Shown: in pieces, positions 1-8,676 of the stretch | How positions within the stretch are numbered: the stretch's first letter is position 1 | Layout of the letters: the number at the start of each line of letters is the position of its first letter | NCBI GenBank assembly: GCA_009693235.1 | Contig: SHXR01000001.1 | Coordinates: 88,517-152,516 of the forward strand | Origin: Betaproteobacteria bacterium | GTDB lineage: Bacteria > Pseudomonadota > Gammaproteobacteria > Burkholderiales > SG8-39 | Reading direction: 5' to 3' | Length of the DNA: 64,000 nucleotides | Position numbers and translations under genes: made by a program | The notes under the pieces: generated by a model | What the model saw: the letters and a program-made list of their open reading frames with translations, nothing else | Databases searched by the model: none | What the model was told of the DNA's origin: nothing

Positions 1-443
1 AGGCTGAACGCGATGGTATTGAGCGCGACCGCGTTCATGACCGCCGACTGCGGGACAAGATCCTGAATCGAGGCTTGCCTTGTCGTGCGGTCGAATACAT
101 GCGTGGCGCCGACGATCCAGATAAAGACAAAGAGGTGCCAGGTTGCAAGACCCTTTGCGGCGACCAGCGCGCCCATGCAACCGGCCATGACGGCGTTGAT
201 CAGACTCGACCAGACCAGCAGCGTGCGGCGTGAGTACCGGTCGGCCGCTACGCCTGAAAAAGGCGCCAATAACAGAATCGGTAGGGCGCGAAAGCCGAGT
301 ACCGCGCCAACGATCGCGCCGGAGCCCGTCAGGTCATACGCCACCCACGCGAAGACAACCTGGTGGATCCAGTGCCCGGCCTAGGTAAATAGTGACCCCG
401 CCCACAGCAACCGAAACTGTGGGAAGCGCAGCGCGTCAAACAT
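1..443 (-). pseudogene. MFS transporter, N-terminal part, with in-frame stop
   Basis: Read on the minus strand from ATG at 443, the frame begins MFDALRFPQFRLLWAGSLFT, then meets TAG at 383..381 (codon 21). It continues in the same frame with AGHWIHQVVFAWVAYDLTGS and stays open to the window edge. Later text includes the RYSRR loop that follows TM2 in major facilitator proteins. This is the beginning of an inner-membrane MFS exporter of the 12-TM type; the C-terminal half lies outside the window. Family members usually have Gln or Ser at the stop position, so a single substitution explains it. The gene follows the TPP enzyme by 27 bases on the same strand, so the two were probably co-transcribed. 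It could be a true nonsense mutation or a base error; if real, translation could restart only internally. Confidence 0.7.
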
Positions 444-470
444 TCAGATATCTTTACCCCCCGCTTGACT

Positions 471-2258
471 TTATCCACGCTTAACGGCGGCACCCGCGCC
501 CGTCGCATCGGTATCGTAGCCAGGCAGCACGCGTGCATCGATCAAACACACTTTGCCCGCCTGCACGGCTTCGATGCCGCGCTTGATCGCACCGGCCAGA
601 TCTTCGATGCGTTTCACTGGACCGATGCCTTCCGCGCCTTGCGCGCGCGCGATCGCAGCGAGATCGATATCGGGCTCGCTGATCGCCTGACCCACCCACT
701 TGTTCTCAACCGGCCGATTGCGGGTTTTGGCGACGCGCTCCTGATGCAATTCGTCATTGTAGAACGAGCGATTGTTCGCCACGATCATGAGGCATGGAAT
801 CTTGTAATGCGCGGCGGTCCAGATGGCCGAACTCGCCATCATGAAGTCGCCGTCGCCCAGCACGCCGACCGGGATGCGGCCTGAACCCACCAACCCGAGC
901 GCCGAGCCGATGGTCATACCCGGGCCGGAGCCGATGCCCGCACCGCCATCAGCACCGAGATAATCGAGCGGATGTTTGAACTCGCGATACGCACCGTGCC
1001 ACCCAAGCGGCAGGCGCGTGATCGATACATCAAAACCCTTGGTCGCTTCGTTCAGGCAATGCGCAAGTGCGGCGATCGTCACTTCCGCTGTCATGCGTGC
1101 CTGCGGTCCGGGCGGCTGCGCAGGCGCTGCACCTTTGCGCGCGGTAACCGTGCCCAGCAACGCCGAGACGGCCGCTTCCGGTTCGCAGAGCAGATAACAA
1201 TCGGCGGGCGGGAGCACATGGTATTCCATGCCAAAGCCTCGATGGCTGTGCTGGTCGACGGACACCCGAATCACTTTGGCGGTGATCGGGCCATCGCCGT
1301 AGGCCAGCTTCAACGTGCCACCGAGATCGACGTTGTCCAGCGCGAGAATGACATCGGCTTGTTTGATGGATTCAAGGCCAACCGGCAACTGGTGAATGCC
1401 GGGCCAGCCAAAGTGCAGCGGATGATCGGTCGGGAACGCCGCGCCGCATTTCAGATCGGTATAGACCGTCGCATTCAGTTTCTCCGCCAGGGCCACTCGA
1501 TCACGCCAGCCTTCGGTCGAACGCGACACGCGGCCGATCATGATGGCTGGATTCTTCGCCTGTGAGAGCCACTTGGCGGCGCGCGCGACTTCGTCGGCAT
1601 CGGGTTTGATCGCGGGCGGTGCGCTGAACCGTCCGACTTCAGGCACTGGCGGCAGGCTCGGCAGTTTGGCTTCTTGCAGCGCCGCATCGAGATTGATGTA
1701 CACCGGGCCGCATGGCGCGGTTGCAGAAATTTGCGCGGCGCGGATCATCGCTTCATACATCGCTGGCACCGAGGCAGGTTGGTTATCCCACTTCGTGAAA
1801 TTGCGGATGAGCGCGCCTTGATCGGACATCGTATGGATCCAGTCGATCCACGGCCGGCGCTTGGCGGCATCCCACGGACCGGTGGCCCCGAGAATCATCA
1901 TCGGCACACGGTCGCACCAGGCGTTGAAGATCGACATCGTCGCATGCATGAGTCCCACATTGGAATGCAATGCGGCACCCATCATGCGCCCAGTCGCTTT
2001 CGCATAGCCGTGCGCGATCGACACCGCGACGTCTTCATGCAGGCAGAGCAACATCTGCGGCTTTTCATTGCCAAGATAGTTGACCAGGCTGTCATGCAGC
2101 CCGCGATAGCTCGCCCCCGGGTTGAGCGCGATGTACGGCACGTCGAGGGCACGCAGCATTGCCGCCATCGCGTCGCTGCCCCAGAATTCGGTAACCGGGG
2201 CGGCTTGATTGGGCTGATCGATATGGATCTGAGCGAATTTCGGGGCGCCAGCGTTCAT
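471..2258 (-). CDS. Thiamine-diphosphate-dependent enzyme, acetolactate synthase / benzoylformate decarboxylase type
   Basis: A 595-residue cytoplasmic enzyme with the three-domain layout of the TPP-dependent carboligase/decarboxylase family. The N-terminal pyrimidine-binding domain carries the conserved activating Glu (LCLHEDVA, about residue 75). A central Rossmann-like domain spans about 200-340. The C-terminal pyrophosphate domain has the GDG...NN metal/TPP motif, GDGDF at about 468 and NN at about 495, with the expected 26-27 residue spacing. The length is normal for the family. The family decarboxylates 2-oxo acids or joins the product to a second carbonyl compound; the substrate cannot be told from sequence. 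No FAD-specific feature was recognised, so calling it an acetohydroxyacid synthase would be too strong. It is transcribed away from the FAH-family gene and towards the broken MFS gene, which suggests uptake or export of its substrate. Confidence 0.85.
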   Translation of the reverse strand: MNAGAPKFAQIHIDQPNQAAPVTEFWGSDAMAAMLRALDVPYIALNPGASYRGLHDSLVNYLGNEKPQMLLCLHEDVAVSIAHGYAKATGRMMGAALHSNVGLMHATMSIFNAWCDRVPMMILGATGPWDAAKRRPWIDWIHTMSDQGALIRNFTKWDNQPASVPAMYEAMIRAAQISATAPCGPVYINLDAALQEAKLPSLPPVPEVGRFSAPPAIKPDADEVARAAKWLSQAKNPAIMIGRVSRSTEGWRDRVALAEKLNATVYTDLKCGAAFPTDHPLHFGWPGIHQLPVGLESIKQADVILALDNVDLGGTLKLAYGDGPITAKVIRVSVDQHSHRGFGMEYHVLPPADCYLLCEPEAAVSALLGTVTARKGAAPAQPPGPQARMTAEVTIAALAHCLNEATKGFDVSITRLPLGWHGAYREFKHPLDYLGADGGAGIGSGPGMTIGSALGLVGSGRIPVGVLGDGDFMMASSAIWTAAHYKIPCLMIVANNRSFYNDELHQERVAKTRNRPVENKWVGQAISEPDIDLAAIARAQGAEGIGPVKRIEDLAGAIKRGIEAVQAGKVCLIDARVLPGYDTDATGAGAAVKRG

Positions 2259-2388
2259 GGTGTCGTTCTCAGTGATGGGGGATCGCGGGCGAGTATAGCC
2301 GGGAACCAGTCCGCCGCTGCCCTGCTCGACCGTGTGAGATCATTCTATTTCTGCGCGACCAAGTCAGTCTTCAATAAGGATTTAAACC

Positions 2389-3264
2389 ATGAAAATCTGC
2401 CGCTTCAATGGAAATCGTATCGGCCTGGTCCAGGGCGATGAGGTGCTCGATGTCACCGCTGCGCTCGATGTGATTCCGGCGCAACGCTATCCGCTGCCGC
2501 ACTACGATGTGATGATCGAGAATCTCGCCAAAGTCTGCGCACGAATCAACGAAGTAAAGGGTAGTGCGGCACGTCTCAAGCTTTCCAGCATCAAGTTGGA
2601 CGCGCCGGTCGCCAATCCGAACAAGATCATCAATGCGCCGGTCAATTACAAAGCGCATGCAGATGAAGCCCTCACCGACAAGCAGCTTGGCGCTGGTGCC
2701 GCGGGCAAGCAGTCGATGTTCATCGGCGACTGGGGGCTGTTCCTCAAGGCGAATAGTTCGCTCTGCGGGTTCGGTGATGAAGTGAAGCTCCGCTGTCCGG
2801 ATCGTCGCAACGATCATGAGATCGAGCTGGCGGTCATCATCGGCAAAACCTGCGAGCGCGCCACGCTCGCCAATGCCATGGACTATGTGGCCGCCTATTC
2901 CATCGGACTCGATATGACCGTACGCGGGCAGGAAGATCGCAGCTGGCGCAAATCATTCAACACGTATGCGGTGTTGGGGCCATGGATCGTCACCAAAGAC
3001 GAAATTCCCGATCCGCACAACATCGACTTCTCGATCCATGTGAACGGTGAGTTGCGGCAGAAGTCGAACACCGCGAAGCTCGTGTTCAATATTCCGAAGT
3101 TGATCGAATACGCGACCCAGTGTTACACGCTTTACCCGGGCGACATCATTTTCAGCGGCACGCCGGAAGGGGTAGGCCCGGTGAAGCCGGGCGATGTGAT
3201 GCGGGTCGATATCGAAAAGATTGCCGCTTGGGATGTTCGCATTGCCCGCGATTACGTGCGCTGA
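2389..3264 (+). CDS. Fumarylacetoacetate hydrolase (FAH) family protein
   Basis: A 291-residue protein with the FAH C-terminal catalytic fold. The metal ligands are visible as EIE (Glu144, Glu146) and Asp175 in GLDMT, followed by QEDRSWRKSF and the closing motif FSGTPEGVG at about 255-263. The N-terminal MKICRF...G..V.DVT pattern is typical of bacterial members that act as 2-hydroxyhepta-2,4-diene-dioate isomerases, acylpyruvases or oxaloacetate decarboxylases in aromatic catabolism. Start at ATG 2389 follows an AAGGAT ribosome site. The copper chaperone gene begins 13 bases after its stop, so the two share a transcript, although no functional link is obvious. Divergent from the TPP enzyme (130-base gap). 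The exact reaction is not determinable. Confidence 0.88.
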   Translation: MKICRFNGNRIGLVQGDEVLDVTAALDVIPAQRYPLPHYDVMIENLAKVCARINEVKGSAARLKLSSIKLDAPVANPNKIINAPVNYKAHADEALTDKQLGAGAAGKQSMFIGDWGLFLKANSSLCGFGDEVKLRCPDRRNDHEIELAVIIGKTCERATLANAMDYVAAYSIGLDMTVRGQEDRSWRKSFNTYAVLGPWIVTKDEIPDPHNIDFSIHVNGELRQKSNTAKLVFNIPKLIEYATQCYTLYPGDIIFSGTPEGVGPVKPGDVMRVDIEKIAAWDVRIARDYVR

Positions 3265-3276
3265 TCGGATAAGCCC

Positions 3277-3741
3277 ATGATGATGCGCCTCGCGATGACG
3301 ATTGGATGTATGTTCGCCAGCGTGCTTGCGCAGGCCCAGGTGACGGTTTCCGAGCCCTGGATACGCGCCACCGTCGGTGGACAGAAGGTCGCGGGCGGTT
3401 ACCTGCAGATCAAGAGCGAGCGCGATACGGCGCTGGTGGGCGTGAAATCGCCCGCTGCCGCCAACGTCGAAGTGCATGAAATGGCGATGGTCGATAATGT
3501 CATGAGGATGCGTGCATTGCAAAAGCTCGACGTGCCGGCGGGTCGTTCGGTCGAATTGAAACCAGGCGGGTATCACCTGATGCTGATCGATATCAAAGAG
3601 CCGATGAAAGTGGGCGCGAAAGTGCCGCTGCAATTGACTTTCGAAGATAAAGACAAGAAACGCGAGACCGTCGAGGTGACGGCGGAGGTGCGGCCGCTTA
3701 GTGGCGCGAGCGCGGCGAAGGGTGAGCATAAGCATCACTGA
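3277..3741 (+). CDS. Periplasmic copper chaperone PCu(A)C
   Basis: A 154-residue secreted protein with a signal peptide over about residues 1-20 (MMMRLAMTIGCMFASVLAQA, then QVTVSEPW). It carries the full copper motif H(M)x10Mx21HxM: His67, Met78, His100 and Met102 fall exactly at the required spacing. PCu(A)C proteins bind Cu(I) in the periplasm and deliver it to the CuA site of cytochrome oxidase, often with Sco proteins. The C-terminus ends KGEHKHH, a short His-rich tail seen in some members that may bind Cu(II). No Sco or oxidase gene is nearby, so the context is orphan. It sits 13 bases after the FAH-family gene. Identification is firm because every ligand is present. Confidence 0.93.
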   Translation: MMMRLAMTIGCMFASVLAQAQVTVSEPWIRATVGGQKVAGGYLQIKSERDTALVGVKSPAAANVEVHEMAMVDNVMRMRALQKLDVPAGRSVELKPGGYHLMLIDIKEPMKVGAKVPLQLTFEDKDKKRETVEVTAEVRPLSGASAAKGEHKHH

Positions 3742-3776
3742 CGCTCAAGCCACGAGCCTCTAAATCCTTAGAATGA

Positions 3777-3900
3777 ACCACGGAGGAAGCGGAGGGTCAA
3801 AAAGCAGCCGCAGGCACGATAGATTCAATCCGCAATAGACCCGGTCGCAGAATCGAGGCAACGCTGTGATCACACTTTTTCCTCCGCTTCCTCCGTGGTG
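3777..3900. repeat. Inverted-repeat element, CCACGGAGGA type
   Basis: The arm at 3777-3797 reads accacggaggaagcggaggg and its reverse complement recurs at about 3878-3900 (cctccgcttcctccgtggtg). They are separated by about 80 bases of unrelated DNA. The arms could pair into a long hairpin with a large head. A diverged relative with the same arm core lies at 22518..22660 inside the atp operon. It fills most of the gap between the copper chaperone and the enoyl-CoA hydratase family gene and contains no credible gene. Confidence 0.75.
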
Positions 3901-3963
3901 AATTTCTGAGGTATCGCTCGTCGTCTGTGGTCAACTTGTGTAGTGTCACCTCAATGCAAATAG

Positions 3964-4743
3964 ATGGAGAACTCTTTGACTCAAGACCTCCTCGTCGACG
4001 TTCGCGATCGCGTCATGCGCATCACCATCAATCGCGAAGAGCGCCGCAACGCGATCAATCCCGATGTCGTCAATGCCATCAGCGCGGCGCTCGATCAAGC
4101 GCAAGCCGATCGTGACGTTCGCGTCATCGTCTTGACCGGCGCGGGCACCAACGCGTTCTGCTCGGGCGCCGACCTGCAATCAGGCGCCTCATTCCAGCAT
4201 GATCACTCGGAACCGACCGCGCCCTTTGCCAATCTCGCACGCAAAGTCCGTCAGTTGAACATACCCCTGGTGGCGCGCGTCAATGGCGCATGCATGGCCG
4301 GTGGCATCGGCCTTTTGTCGATGTGCGATATGGCGGTGGCGAGTGAACATGCCATCTTCGGCTTTCCGGAAGTAAAAGTCGGCGTCTTTCCTTCGCAGGT
4401 GTTGAGCGTATTGCAGCATCTCATTCCACGACGGGTGCTGAATGAGATGTGCATCACCGGCGAGCCGATCACCGCAGTCGATGCGAAAGCCATCGGGCTG
4501 GTGAACTATGTGAGTGACGATCTCGATGGCAAGCTCACCTGGCTGCTGGATCGAATCCTCGATAAATCACCGGCCGCGATCCGCCGTGGCCTCTACACCA
4601 TGAAACGCGTCGATTCGATGTCGTTCGAAGAAGCAGCAGCCTTCACCGAAAGCCAAATCGCGCTTACCGCGATGACCGAGGATGCGAAAGAAGGGCGCGC
4701 CGCGTTCCGCGAAAAAAGAAAGCCGGTGTGGACGGGGCGGTGA
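3964..4743 (+). CDS. Enoyl-CoA hydratase/isomerase (crotonase) family protein
   Basis: A 259-residue protein with the crotonase fold. The CoA/oxyanion-hole segment FCSGADL lies at residues 65-71 and GACMAGGIGL at 108-117; FPEVKVG at 134-140 holds the Glu (136) that corresponds to the second catalytic Glu of classical hydratases. The position of the first catalytic Glu (in GGGCELA of true hydratases) is Leu here (GGIGLLS), so the reaction may be isomerisation, hydrolysis or another CoA-thioester conversion rather than plain hydration. Acts in the cytoplasm on acyl-CoA. It stands alone, downstream of the inverted-repeat element and convergent with the dienelactone hydrolase. Start at ATG 3964 gives the normal family length. 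Confidence 0.85.
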   Translation: MENSLTQDLLVDVRDRVMRITINREERRNAINPDVVNAISAALDQAQADRDVRVIVLTGAGTNAFCSGADLQSGASFQHDHSEPTAPFANLARKVRQLNIPLVARVNGACMAGGIGLLSMCDMAVASEHAIFGFPEVKVGVFPSQVLSVLQHLIPRRVLNEMCITGEPITAVDAKAIGLVNYVSDDLDGKLTWLLDRILDKSPAAIRRGLYTMKRVDSMSFEEAAAFTESQIALTAMTEDAKEGRAAFREKRKPVWTGR

Positions 4744-4765
4744 AAAATAGGGGACAGACCACGAT
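4744..4765. repeat. Short dispersed-repeat fragment (GGGGACAGACCACG)
   Basis: Directly after the hydratase-family stop codon the sequence reads aaaataggggacagaccacg. This string resembles the repeat seen around REP-associated tyrosine transposases in many proteobacteria (recognised from memory). Only one half is present and there is no transposase nearby, so it is a remnant. The rest of the gap to 4853 holds nothing recognisable. Confidence 0.4.
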
Positions 4766-4853
4766 TATGCGCCCGGACGTCGCGGGTCCGTCCCTCACTC
4801 GCCGGCGAGGCAAGCGCTTCGTTCCTTCACAATGAAGGCAGCCGCCACCGCGC

Positions 4854-5621
4854 TTACGTCGTTCCCAACTGCCGCCTGAACATCGTAAAAATAATCTCCC
4901 AATCCCGATTCGCTGCCTGCTTGTCGTGGATATCGCGATCCGGTAGCGCATAGCCATGGTCCGCGCCGGGATGGATTACTTCCCGATAGCGTGCCTCAGT
5001 GCCGCGAAAGATTTCAGCCACCACCTTGATCGTTGCAGGCGGCGTCCACGGATCCTTCTCGGCGTAGCCGCAATACATTTCACCGCGCGCCTTCTTCATG
5101 CCAAGATGCGGCGAGTCGGCGGCCTCCGTCACCAGTGCCGTCCCGTGCAAACTCGCGCCGGCGCGAAACCGATCCGGGAAATGTTCCGCGGCGCGAAACA
5201 CATGGCGTCCGCCCATGCAGTAGCCGATCGATCCGATCGCGCCCTTCTTCACCGGCTCGCCGCGATCGATGAAGGAAAGTAGATCGACCGTGTCGTCGAT
5301 GACCATTTGATCGGTCAGCTTGTTGAGCGGGGCGAGGACTTGTTGCTTACGCGCTTCATCTAACGCGTGGAGCGAAATCATGCGTCCGTCGGCATCCTTG
5401 AACTGATGGCGGATGCGGCCTTGGCGATAGTAGAAATTCGGTACGAGGCAGTAATAGCCGACGGTCGCGATTCGTCGCGCTACATCGAACAGCTCTTCGC
5501 GCAGGCCCCACACGTCCATGTAAAGGACGACGGCCGCGAAGGGCCCGTTCTCCTCGGGGTGGGTAATGAAGGTATCCATCTTCCCGTGGCGGGTGGGAAG
5601 GTCGATCAGGCGTTCTTTCAT
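4854..5621 (-). CDS. Dienelactone hydrolase family protein
   Basis: A 255-residue alpha/beta hydrolase with the dienelactone hydrolase signature. The Cys nucleophile is in GYCMGG (Cys135), the Asp in AEKDPW (Asp190) and the His in GADHGYAL (His222), giving the Cys-Asp-His triad of the family. VVLYMDVWGLRE near residues 31-42 is the conserved N-terminal strand and oxyanion region. DLHs open dienelactones in chlorocatechol and related aromatic pathways, but many family members are general carboxyl-ester hydrolases. No signal peptide. It is divergent from the TRAP dctP at 5742 with a 120-base gap, so the two may share a control region; an imperfect CGACGAC/GTCGTCG pair lies there. Confidence 0.85.
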   Translation of the reverse strand: MKERLIDLPTRHGKMDTFITHPEENGPFAAVVLYMDVWGLREELFDVARRIATVGYYCLVPNFYYRQGRIRHQFKDADGRMISLHALDEARKQQVLAPLNKLTDQMVIDDTVDLLSFIDRGEPVKKGAIGSIGYCMGGRHVFRAAEHFPDRFRAGASLHGTALVTEAADSPHLGMKKARGEMYCGYAEKDPWTPPATIKVVAEIFRGTEARYREVIHPGADHGYALPDRDIHDKQAANRDWEIIFTMFRRQLGTT

Positions 5622-5741
5622 GGTGAGCTCCCTTGGTATTTCTGAGGATCGGATAGTACGACGACGGGCGCGCGGGCATCGACAGCACGTCGTCGATGAG
5701 ATAACGTACGCTTCAGCGTTTAAAACAAGGGGAGACTATCG

Positions 5742-6737
5742 ATGAAGCTCGCACTGTTAACCGCCCTGCTCGTCGCGGGGTTAGCACAGGCCCAGCCCGT
5801 CGTTCTGAAGTTCGCAAGCTTCGAGCCGGCGCAGGCGCCCTTCACCGCGCGGGTGTTCACGACCTGGGCCGAAGACGTGACCAACGCATCGAATGGCACG
5901 CTCAAGATCGAGATGTTTGCGGGCGGCACGCTTGGACGCAATCCGCTGCAACAATTGAAGTTGATTCAGGATGGCGTCGCCGATATCGCTTGGACGGTTC
6001 CCGGCGTGACCCCCGGCCGCTTCGATGATGTCGAGGTGGTCGAACTGCCGTTTCTAGTGAACAACTCGCTCGAAGGGTCGACAGTGCTCACCCGCATGCT
6101 GGTCAGAAATCAACTCGCCGGGTTCGCGGAACTGAAGCCGATGTTTCTTGGCAATGTGCCGCCGGTGAGCATGCACGGCAAGTTTCCGATCAAGACGCTT
6201 GCTGATTTGAAAGGAAAGCGCTTTCGCGTCGGCAGCTCGCTTACCGGCAAGGTGGTCGAAGCGATGGGCGCCACACCCGTCGTGATCGGCGCGCCGCAGA
6301 CCGCCGAGGCGATTTCCAAGGGCGTGGTCGATGGCACGCTCGCGGAGTGGAACTTCGTCGCGACCTTCAAGATCGATGAAGTCGCATTGCACCACATGGC
6401 TCTTCCGCTTGGCGGGACGGCGGTCATGGTGCCGATGTTGAAGTCACGATACGACGCTCTGCCACCCGCCGCGCGCGCAGCGATCGACCAGTTCAGTGGC
6501 GAGGCCTTTGTGAAGCGGTTTGCCGCGGTGGCGGATGCACAGATCACGGCAGTGCCCGAGGCCATCGAGAAGCGCGGCGGCAAGAACATCATTGTGCGAC
6601 CGGATGCCGCCACGCAAGAGACGTTCAAGAAAGCGGTGGAACCGGTGGTGAGTGAATGGCGCAAGACCAAACCGCGCAATGAAGCGACCTATCAGGCATT
6701 CATCGCCGAACTGCAGCAGGTGCGGGCGGGGAAATGA
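5742..6737 (+). CDS. dctP: TRAP transporter substrate-binding protein, DctP family
   Basis: A 331-residue periplasmic solute receptor. A signal peptide spans residues 1-17 (MKLALLTALLVAGLAQA). The mature part shows DctP-family hallmarks: a PFTARVF...WAEDV segment, GTLKIEMFAGGTLG, GVADIAW near 85, and the KGKRFRVGSSLTGKVVEAMGA segment that carries the conserved Arg binding a carboxylate ligand. Such receptors deliver organic acids to the DctQM membrane pair. It is followed by dctQ after 24 bases and dctM after one more base, forming a complete dctPQM operon. A GGGGAGA ribosome site precedes the ATG. The ligand is unknown. Confidence 0.9.
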   Translation: MKLALLTALLVAGLAQAQPVVLKFASFEPAQAPFTARVFTTWAEDVTNASNGTLKIEMFAGGTLGRNPLQQLKLIQDGVADIAWTVPGVTPGRFDDVEVVELPFLVNNSLEGSTVLTRMLVRNQLAGFAELKPMFLGNVPPVSMHGKFPIKTLADLKGKRFRVGSSLTGKVVEAMGATPVVIGAPQTAEAISKGVVDGTLAEWNFVATFKIDEVALHHMALPLGGTAVMVPMLKSRYDALPPAARAAIDQFSGEAFVKRFAAVADAQITAVPEAIEKRGGKNIIVRPDAATQETFKKAVEPVVSEWRKTKPRNEATYQAFIAELQQVRAGK

Positions 6738-6761
6738 TCAAACTTCGCTGACCCGCCTATC

Positions 6762-7268
6762 ATGCTGACTACTCTTGAACGCCACGTCCAGCGCGTAACC
6801 CGCGCCCTCGCATTGGGCGCGGCTGCGTGTCTTTTAGGCATCGCGCTCCTCACGATGGCCGATGTGCTGCTCCGCTGGCTATTCAAGGCGCCGATCAAGG
6901 GCATCATGGATATTGCGGCGTTGGCGAGCGCAGTCATTCTTGCGGCGATGTTTCCCGCTCTGCTGGCACAGCGCGGTAACGTCACGATCCGCATGGTCGG
7001 GTCGTTTGCCGGGCCGCGCGTCGCGCGCATTCTTGATACGTTCGGCGCATTGGTCACCGTCATCTTCTTCTCGCTGATGACATGGAAGTACATCGAATAC
7101 AGCGCTGAGATGACCTCTGCCAATGAGTCGACTGTCGTGCTGCGCTGGCTGACCGGTCCGTGGTGGTGGGTGGTCACCGCGATGATCGGTATGACTACGC
7201 TAGTTGGCGTCGTTGTTCTCGCCCGTGAAATCGCCGGGCGCCAAGACATTTCGAAGGACCCAAGCTAG
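6762..7268 (+). CDS. dctQ: TRAP transporter small permease, DctQ family
   Basis: A 168-residue inner-membrane protein with four predicted hydrophobic segments (about residues 17-37, 47-67, 88-108 and 131-155). It contains the DVLLRWLFKAPIKG motif characteristic of DctQ subunits. DctQ pairs with DctM in the sodium-dependent TRAP symporter and probably scaffolds the transport subunit. It lies between dctP and dctM with one base separating its TAG from the dctM ATG, so translation is probably coupled. Confidence 0.9.
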   Translation: MLTTLERHVQRVTRALALGAAACLLGIALLTMADVLLRWLFKAPIKGIMDIAALASAVILAAMFPALLAQRGNVTIRMVGSFAGPRVARILDTFGALVTVIFFSLMTWKYIEYSAEMTSANESTVVLRWLTGPWWWVVTAMIGMTTLVGVVVLAREIAGRQDISKDPS

Positions 7269-7269
7269 C

Positions 7270-8580
7270 ATGGACCCGGTCGCCGCCGTTCTCGTTGGGC
7301 TCGCAGGCATGTTCGTGCTCATCATGTTGCATGTTCCGCTTGGCATCGCCATGGGCATTGCCGGTGTCATCGGGTTTGGCGCGTTGAACGCGTTCAATTT
7401 CAAACCCGCGTTGTCATTGCTTGCCTCTGAGACGGCGAGTGCGTTCTCCAGTTTGGACCTGGCGACGATCCCGCTCTTCATCATGATGGGCGGCTTTGCC
7501 AGTGCGGCGGGGTTGTCAGAAGACCTTTATCGCGTGGCCTATGCGCTGATCGGACACCGCCGTGGTGGACTCGCGATGGCCACGATCGGCGGTTGCGCAG
7601 GGTTTGGCGCGGTATGCGGTTCATCGATCGCCACGACAGCGACCTTTGGCAAGGTGGCGCTACCGTCGATGCTGTCGCGCGGCTATGCACCCGGCTATGC
7701 GACCGGCACGGTGGCCGCGGGCGGCACGTTGGGCATCCTGGTGCCGCCGTCGGTGATCATGGTGATCTATGCGGTGCTGGCCGAACAATTGATTATCACG
7801 CTGTACACGGCGGCGATCATTCCGTCCATCATTGCGGTCGCACTCCACTGGACCTCGATCGGTCTCTACACTGCATGGCGTCCAGACGCCGCACCGTCCG
7901 GCCCACGGATGCCCTGGCCCGAGCGTTGGCGCGAAATCCGGCGCAGTTGGGCGGTGGTGCTCTTGATCGGCATCGTGCTGGGCGGCATTACCTTCGGTGT
8001 CTTCACCGCCACCGAAGGCGCGGCCGTGGGTGCTGCCCTCGCCTTTTTCTTCGCCCTGGCGCGGCGCACGCTAAACGGCAAGACGTTCTGGCTCACGCTC
8101 ACCGATGTCGCAAGCACGAGCGGTATGATCTACGTCATCATTGTCGGTGCGTCGATCTTCAGCTATTTCGTGGCGGTGTCGCACGCGCCGGAAGCGATGA
8201 TCAAAGCGATCTCCGGATCGGGGCTATCAATTCCCATAATTATGTTTTTGCTTATGCTGATGTATCTCGTGCTGGGCGCGATCTTCGATGAAGTGGCCGC
8301 GATGGTCATTACGCTGCCGTTCGTGCTGCCGCTTATCAAGAGCTGGGGGCTGGATCCAGTGTGGTGGGGCATCATAAACGTCGTCATCATCGAGCTTGGC
8401 ATGCTGATTCCGCCCATTGGCATGAACGTCTTCGTTATCCATGGACTCGCCCCAACGGTGCCGCTGGCGAAGATCTACGCAGGTGTGGCGCCGTACATCG
8501 CCTCGAGCCTCGTGCGATTGGCATTGTTGCTGTCGGTGCCGTCGCTGTGTCTGTGGCTACCGGCGGTGATGAAGGGCTAG
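7270..8580 (+). CDS. dctM: TRAP transporter large permease, DctM family
   Basis: Starting at ATG 7270 (MDPVAAVLVG), this is a 436-residue polytopic protein of the normal DctM length. An upstream in-frame start at 7204 would overlap dctQ and add 22 polar residues, so it is rejected. Family motifs include the IPLFIMMGGF segment near 75-85, CGSSIATTATFGKVA, GTLGILVPPSVIMVIYA, and a repeated-fold counterpart ending LGMLIPPIGMNVFVIHG. It forms the sodium-coupled transport channel for the acid bound by the DctP at 5742. It converges on the second TRAP operon. Confidence 0.92.
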   Translation: MDPVAAVLVGLAGMFVLIMLHVPLGIAMGIAGVIGFGALNAFNFKPALSLLASETASAFSSLDLATIPLFIMMGGFASAAGLSEDLYRVAYALIGHRRGGLAMATIGGCAGFGAVCGSSIATTATFGKVALPSMLSRGYAPGYATGTVAAGGTLGILVPPSVIMVIYAVLAEQLIITLYTAAIIPSIIAVALHWTSIGLYTAWRPDAAPSGPRMPWPERWREIRRSWAVVLLIGIVLGGITFGVFTATEGAAVGAALAFFFALARRTLNGKTFWLTLTDVASTSGMIYVIIVGASIFSYFVAVSHAPEAMIKAISGSGLSIPIIMFLLMLMYLVLGAIFDEVAAMVITLPFVLPLIKSWGLDPVWWGIINVVIIELGMLIPPIGMNVFVIHGLAPTVPLAKIYAGVAPYIASSLVRLALLLSVPSLCLWLPAVMKG

Positions 8581-8591
8581 AAAATAATTGA

Positions 8592-8613
8592 ACAAGAGGG
8601 CTCGCTCTCTTGT
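8592..8613. terminator. Hairpin between converging TRAP operons
   Basis: ACAAGAG at 8592-8598 pairs with CTCTTGT at 8607-8613, and GG/CT extends the stem to nine pairs closing on a CTCG tetraloop. It lies in the 96-base gap between two convergent dctM genes, where a bidirectional terminator is expected. There is no clear U-tract on either side, so termination is only inferred. Confidence 0.4.
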
Positions 8614-8676
8614 AACTCCCCGAAAAGTATGCGCACGCTGATTGCACGAGATAGCTTAATCAGCGTTCCCTGACGC

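Noticed and set aside
1674..2441. A 255-codon plus-strand frame opposite the TPP enzyme
   Set aside because: Composition is Arg/His-rich and it overlaps the TPP pyrimidine domain; it also runs into the FAH-family gene.
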